Assembly (NCBI GenBank): GCA_029263855.1
Contig: JAJUFC010000010.1
Location: forward strand, 62,001-126,000
From: Candidatus Thermochlorobacteriaceae bacterium
GTDB taxonomy: Bacteria > Bacteroidota > Chlorobiia > Chlorobiales > Thermochlorobacteraceae
Length of the DNA: 64,000 bases
Direction of reading: 5' to 3'
Shown here: piece after piece, positions 60,497 to 64,000 of the stretch
Layout of the letters: each line of letters begins with the position of its first letter
Position numbering within the stretch: the stretch's first letter is position 1
Notes under the pieces: model-generated
Seen by the model: only the letters and a program-made list of their open reading frames with translations
What the model was told of the DNA's origin: nothing
The model's database searches: none
Program-made: the position numbers and the translations under genes

Positions 60497-61108
60497 TTGA
60501 CGCGCTTGAAACGACGACCACAAACCCTTTCCGCCGATTTGCTCATCTACGGATACAGCACGGGCATTTTTCCGATGGCGGATTCCGACACGGGCGAGGT
60601 GCAGTGGTATCTGCCGCGAATGCGCGCCATCATTCCGCTCGACAAATTCTATGCGCCACGCTCTTTAAGGCAAATCATCAAGAAAAATTTGTTCGAGATT
60701 CGCATCGACGAAAACTTCGAAGCCGTGATGCGCGGTTGCGCGACCGAGCGCGGCGACGAGCGCGGCACGTGGATTTCCGAAGAAATGATTGAAGCGTATT
60801 GCGAACTGCACGACATGGGCTACGCGCACAGCGTTGAATCGTATCAAAACGGCGAACTCGTGGGCGGCTTGTATGGCGTGTCGATGGGCGGCGCGTTTTT
60901 CGGCGAGTCGATGTTCTATCGCGTTTCCAACGCTTCAAAGGTCGCGCTCTATCACCTCGTCGAGCGGCTCAAAGCGCGCAACTTCGCCTTGCTGGATTCG
61001 CAATTCATCAACGACAACGTGGCGCGCTTCGGCGCGATTGAAATTCCGCACAACGCTTATCTTCATCTGCTCAAAGAAGCCTTGAAAATTCGCACATGCT
61101 TTGTCTAA
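60497..61108 (+). CDS. aat: Leucyl/phenylalanyl-tRNA--protein transferase
   Basis: A 203-residue Aat enzyme, which adds Leu or Phe to proteins with N-terminal Arg or Lys and marks them for ClpAP degradation. Family motifs are YGYSTGIFPMADSDTGEVQW, TWISEEMIEAYCELHDMGYA, HSVESYQNGELVGGLYGVSM and FALLDSQFINDNVARFGAIE. No ATG is available at the N-terminus; an in-frame TAA lies at 60491-60493, so the gene must start at TTG 60497 or TTG 60506. Confidence 0.94.
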   Translation: MTRLKRRPQTLSADLLIYGYSTGIFPMADSDTGEVQWYLPRMRAIIPLDKFYAPRSLRQIIKKNLFEIRIDENFEAVMRGCATERGDERGTWISEEMIEAYCELHDMGYAHSVESYQNGELVGGLYGVSMGGAFFGESMFYRVSNASKVALYHLVERLKARNFALLDSQFINDNVARFGAIEIPHNAYLHLLKEALKIRTCFV

Positions 61109-61189
61109 CACGCCAGACCTCAATGTCCATCTACTTGCAGGTTACATTCTTCGACGCCAAAATCAATCGCTAACAATCACCAATTTCTG

Positions 61190-62626
61190 ATGAAGTCGCT
61201 TATTTGCTTGCTCCTTTTTTCGCTCACTTCGCTTTGCGCCGTTGCGCAGCGCGTGATGCCCAACCTTGACCTTCCGCCTGAAAGCCCATATGACCCCGAC
61301 CGTCCGCTCCCTTCGTTTCATAAACAAAATCGCGAGCGAATGCTCTCAATGCTTCCTGATAGTTCGATTGCGATTTTTTTCGCCAACGATTTGAAAGTGC
61401 GCAACAACGACGTCGACTTTCTCTTCCGACAATCCAATTCGCTTCTCTACCTCGCGGGGCTTTACGAAGAGCCAAACGCCGCCCTGATTCTTTCGAAGTT
61501 CCCGATGCCGTTTCAAAACACCGCCACGACGGAACTCTTGTTCGTTCAGCCGCGCAATGCCTTGATGGAAACTTGGACGGGCAGACGTCTTGGTCCAGAC
61601 GGCGCGATGCAGAAACTCGGCTTGAACGCCGCGATGATTATCGATTCGCTCCGTCCGTATTTGTTTGGGACGCTTCTCAAAACTTATCGCGCCAATGTCA
61701 AGCGCGCGTTTCTCTCTTATCCCGCGAAAGATTACGCCGATTCTGATGGCGATTTCGCCAAACTCGTCAAAACGATTGACGCTGAACTGCGAAGCGACAA
61801 ATCGCTCGTCGTTCAGAACGCATCGCCCTTTCTCGGTCAACTGCGACAAATCAAACATCCGATTGAAATCGAGATGATTCAGAAGGCGACGGACGCAACG
61901 GTCGCCGCGCATCTTGAAGCCATCAAGTCGTGCGAGCCGAATATGTATGAATATGAACTTGCCGCTGTTGCTGAATATGTGTTCAAGAAAAAAGGGTGCG
62001 AATACACGGCATATCCGAGCATTGTCGGCGCGGGCGAAAACAGCGTGATTCTTCACTACAACACAACGCGCAAGAGAATGTTCGAGGGCGAACTTGTTTT
62101 GATGGATATGGGCGGCGAATATCATGGCTACGCGACCGATGTAACCCGCACGATTCCCGTCAACGGAAAATTTTCGCCTGAACAAAAACTTATCTACGAC
62201 CTCGTGCTTGCCGCACAAGATAGCGCGATTGCGCAATGCAAGCCGGGCAACTCGTTCCGCGCGCCGCATCAAAAAGCCTCCGAAATTATCGCCGAAGGCT
62301 TGCTCAAACTCGGCTTGATTCAAGATAAATCGGACTATCGCCGATACTTCATGCACGGCACGTCGCACAGCGTCGGGCTTGATGTGCACGACCCAAACAT
62401 GGCGATTTTGCAAGCAGGGCAAGTCTTTACGGTTGAGCCCGGGATTTACATCGCCGAAGGTTCGCCGTGCGAGCGCAAGTGGTGGAACATCGGCGTGCGC
62501 CTTGAAGATATGATTCTCGTTACGGAAAGCGGCGCGAAAGTGATGTCCGCCACCTTGCCTCGCAAAACCGAAGAGATTGAAGCGTTGATGAAAGAAAAAG
62601 GAATTGGAAACATCATCATCAAGTAA
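61190..62626 (+). CDS. Exported Xaa-Pro aminopeptidase (M24B)
   Basis: A 478-residue protein with a signal peptide (MKSLICLLLFSLTSLCAVAQ). An N-terminal creatinase-like domain is followed by the pita-bread fold with all five dimetal ligands: Asp in LMDMGGEYHGYATDVTRTIP (two), His in MHGTSHSVGLDVHDP, Glu in FTVEPGIYIAEG and Glu in GVRLEDMILVTESG. It removes N-terminal residues before Pro, here in the periplasm. The gene is followed by pyrE with a 5-base gap. Confidence 0.94.
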   Translation: MKSLICLLLFSLTSLCAVAQRVMPNLDLPPESPYDPDRPLPSFHKQNRERMLSMLPDSSIAIFFANDLKVRNNDVDFLFRQSNSLLYLAGLYEEPNAALILSKFPMPFQNTATTELLFVQPRNALMETWTGRRLGPDGAMQKLGLNAAMIIDSLRPYLFGTLLKTYRANVKRAFLSYPAKDYADSDGDFAKLVKTIDAELRSDKSLVVQNASPFLGQLRQIKHPIEIEMIQKATDATVAAHLEAIKSCEPNMYEYELAAVAEYVFKKKGCEYTAYPSIVGAGENSVILHYNTTRKRMFEGELVLMDMGGEYHGYATDVTRTIPVNGKFSPEQKLIYDLVLAAQDSAIAQCKPGNSFRAPHQKASEIIAEGLLKLGLIQDKSDYRRYFMHGTSHSVGLDVHDPNMAILQAGQVFTVEPGIYIAEGSPCERKWWNIGVRLEDMILVTESGAKVMSATLPRKTEEIEALMKEKGIGNIIIK

Positions 62627-62631
62627 CGCCA

Positions 62632-63225
62632 ATGATAACCGACAAACAAGTTCTCAACATCTTTCGCGAAACGGGCGCGCTCCTCGAAGGGCATTTTATT
62701 CTCTCGTCTGGGCTTCACAGCCCGCACTACTTTCAATGTGCCAAAGTGCTTCAATATCCAAAGTATCTCACCAAACTCTGCAAGCCGATTGCGCAGCATT
62801 TTATGGACAAGCATATTCAAGTTGTAGCGTCTCCGGCATTGGGCGGCGTGGTGGTCGGGACGGAAGTCGGCAGACAAATGAACGTTCGCACCATTTTTGC
62901 GGAACGAACCGAAGGCGAGATGAAATTTCGTCGTGGCTTTGAAATTCACCCCAACGAGCGCGTGCTGATTGTCGAAGACGTGGTTACGACGGGCAAGTCG
63001 GTGCGCGAAGTGATGAAGCTCGTTGAAGCGGCGGGCGGCGTGGTGGCGGGCGTTGGATTTATCGTGGATAGAAGCAATGGCGCGGTTCGGCTTTGCGAAG
63101 AGCAATTTTCTCTTTTGAAAATGCAAGTGGAAGTCTATGAAGCGGATAAACTTCCGCCTGAACTTGCGGCAATCGAGGCTGTTAAACCCGGCAGTCGCAC
63201 TGTTGCGCGTGCATCAGTTCAGTGA
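62632..63225 (+). CDS. pyrE: Orotate phosphoribosyltransferase
   Basis: A 197-residue PRTase. The PRPP-binding motif is VLIVEDVVTTGKSVREVMKL. Other features are LLEGHFILSSGLHSPHYFQC near the N-terminus and ALGGVVVGTEVGRQMNVRTI. It makes OMP from orotate and PRPP in pyrimidine synthesis. The last codons overlap a small predicted gene on the opposite strand. Confidence 0.96.
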   Translation: MITDKQVLNIFRETGALLEGHFILSSGLHSPHYFQCAKVLQYPKYLTKLCKPIAQHFMDKHIQVVASPALGGVVVGTEVGRQMNVRTIFAERTEGEMKFRRGFEIHPNERVLIVEDVVTTGKSVREVMKLVEAAGGVVAGVGFIVDRSNGAVRLCEEQFSLLKMQVEVYEADKLPPELAAIEAVKPGSRTVARASVQ

Positions 63226-63429
63226 AAAGCCATCTTCGTCGTCGAGGCATCGACTTTTGCATGTTTCAATTTTTCTTGGGAATCGAACAAGTTGAACTAA
63301 GTGACGCTCACGCAGTTTTCGGGTGCGAATCGTTCGGGCTGAGGCTAATGTTTCTGCACTTTCTTTGGCAAGCGAGAGGCTCATCAAGAAGAAGACAACG
63401 AGCAGAACGAGCATAGAAATAATCGCCAT
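63214..63429 (-). CDS. Hypothetical single-pass membrane protein
   Basis: A 71-residue frame with one strongly hydrophobic segment at the N-terminus (MAIISMLVLLVVFFLMSLSL) and a basic tail (RTIRTRKLRERHLVQLVRFP). It fills the gap between pyrE and the WD40 gene and overlaps the pyrE stop by 12 bases. No family was recognised. The clear membrane segment supports it; the overlap and short length count against it. Confidence 0.4.
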   Translation of the reverse strand: MAIISMLVLLVVFFLMSLSLAKESAETLASARTIRTRKLRERHLVQLVRFPRKIETCKSRCLDDEDGFSLN

Positions 63430-63488
63430 GGTTACTTCAAGTTTTCAAGTTTGAGAAAATCAAGATTTCTTGTGAAGAATGTAAACAA

Positions 63489-64000
63489 TCAATCAAATTT
63501 TCTCAAATCCCAAACTTTGACGGTGCTGTCTGCACCAGCGGTGTAGAGTTCCTTTCCATCAAGCGAAAACTTCACAGCGTTGGCTTTAAGGCGATGCGCA
63601 TCAATAACTTCCAACTTCTGTCCGTTTTCCGCTTTGTAGATTCTCACACGGCCATCTTGCCCAGCGGCGGCAAGCAGTTTTCCGTCAGGACGATAGTCAA
63701 GTTTGACCGCCACGTAATCTTCAATCGCGCGAATGCCATTGGTTTTGAAATGAATCTGCTTGATGACGCGGTCTTCGCCCGCAGTCGCAACCCAATCTCC
63801 AAATGCGGCGACCGCGAAGATACGGCGTTTGTGAAGCGTAAGCGTTTTCATCGTGCCCTCTTTCCAATTCCAAATCATGGCTTGCGCATCGTTGGTAAAG
63901 GCGATGCTTTGCCCCGATGCTTCAAATGTGGCAGAGTAAATCGGGAATGCAATTCCAAGTCGTGTTCGCAGTTGCTCGCCTGTGTCTTTGTTCCATACGC
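63489..64000 (-). CDS. WD40-repeat protein, C-terminal part (5' end outside window)
   Basis: The frame is open to the window edge, giving at least 170 residues. It contains consecutive WD40 blades: VWNKDTGEQLRTRLGIAFPI, then ATFEASGQSIAFTNDAQAMI WNWKEG, then LDYRPDGKLLAAAGQDGRVR IYKAENG, and a last blade VKFSLDGKELYTAGADSTVK VWDL. The internal ATG at 63878 is not the start. WD40 propellers are protein-interaction platforms. No enzymatic domain is visible in the part present. Confidence 0.85.
   Translation of the reverse strand, partial: VWNKDTGEQLRTRLGIAFPIYSATFEASGQSIAFTNDAQAMIWNWKEGTMKTLTLHKRRIFAVAAFGDWVATAGEDRVIKQIHFKTNGIRAIEDYVAVKLDYRPDGKLLAAAGQDGRVRIYKAENGQKLEVIDAHRLKANAVKFSLDGKELYTAGADSTVKVWDLRKFD

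Noticed and set aside
63222-63416. 64-codon plus-strand frame after pyrE
   Set aside because: It has no ribosome site or domain pattern and overlaps both pyrE and a better minus-strand candidate with a membrane segment.

Overview
The window reads as chromosome of a Gram-negative member of the Bacteroidota/Chlorobiota (FCB) group, most likely on the Chlorobiota side. Supporting features: a type IX secretion C-terminal signal of the NYPNPFNPST kind at the end of a beta-helix protein (30093-33938); the long, inserted form of IspG; a CruA-type lycopene cyclase as known from green sulfur bacteria; a sulfide:quinone oxidoreductase; small families common in this group (DUF3098, DUF6132, DUF3078, DUF2490); and several promoters of the Bacteroidota type (TTTG, 19-20 bases, TAnnTTTG/TTCG). 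No photosystem gene lies in the window, so phototrophy is only suggested. No tRNA, rRNA, CRISPR array, insertion sequence or prophage was seen, and no gene-free gap exceeds about 220 bases.

Layout. 1-2.5 kb: tail of deoC, two OmpH/Skp periplasmic chaperones, ribosomal protein L31 type B and frr, with two clear terminators. 2.6-12 kb: a sulfur and redox island on the plus strand. It holds a CstB-like persulfide dioxygenase-rhodanese, a small rhodanese, a DUF2892 membrane protein, a metal-binding HMA protein, paired YeeE/YedE transporters, a 1-Cys peroxiredoxin, SQR, thioredoxin, two CZB-domain proteins (one broken by an in-frame amber codon), a TehB-like methyltransferase, a TlpA-like thioredoxin, a haem-binding DUF3365 lipoprotein and OsmC. 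12-30 kb: housekeeping genes (topA, pbpC, an M61 peptidase, a glycosyltransferase, a GlcD-type oxidase, CruA, an acyl-CoA synthetase, ftsB-like, ispG, a HAD phosphatase, YtxH). 30-37 kb: the large T9SS cargo protein, DUF3098, a fatty acid desaturase and a LOV-like PAS protein.

36.8-50.2 kb, minus strand: a probable operon for a proton-motive-force driven envelope machine. In transcription order it has a 1151-residue TPR/coiled-coil protein, TolQ/ExbB, two ExbD/TolR, an AgmX/PglI-type TonB-like protein, a 2051-residue TPR protein with a Pro-rich tandem repeat, and a small exported protein. The parts list resembles the Myxococcus Agl-Glt gliding/transport motor.

50-64 kb: trxB, a DUF2490 barrel, the yicC-gmk-rpoZ block, a VOC protein, a MEMO-like protein that has lost its metal-site motifs, and then the most unusual locus. 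There a 6-phosphofructokinase-family protein with an N-terminal cyclic-nucleotide-binding domain (55668-57158) is divergent from a CHASE2 class III adenylate cyclase (57341-59707). Together they suggest direct cAMP control of a PFK-like enzyme. The window ends with a collagen-like lipoprotein, aat, an exported M24 aminopeptidase P, pyrE and the C-terminal part of a WD40 protein.
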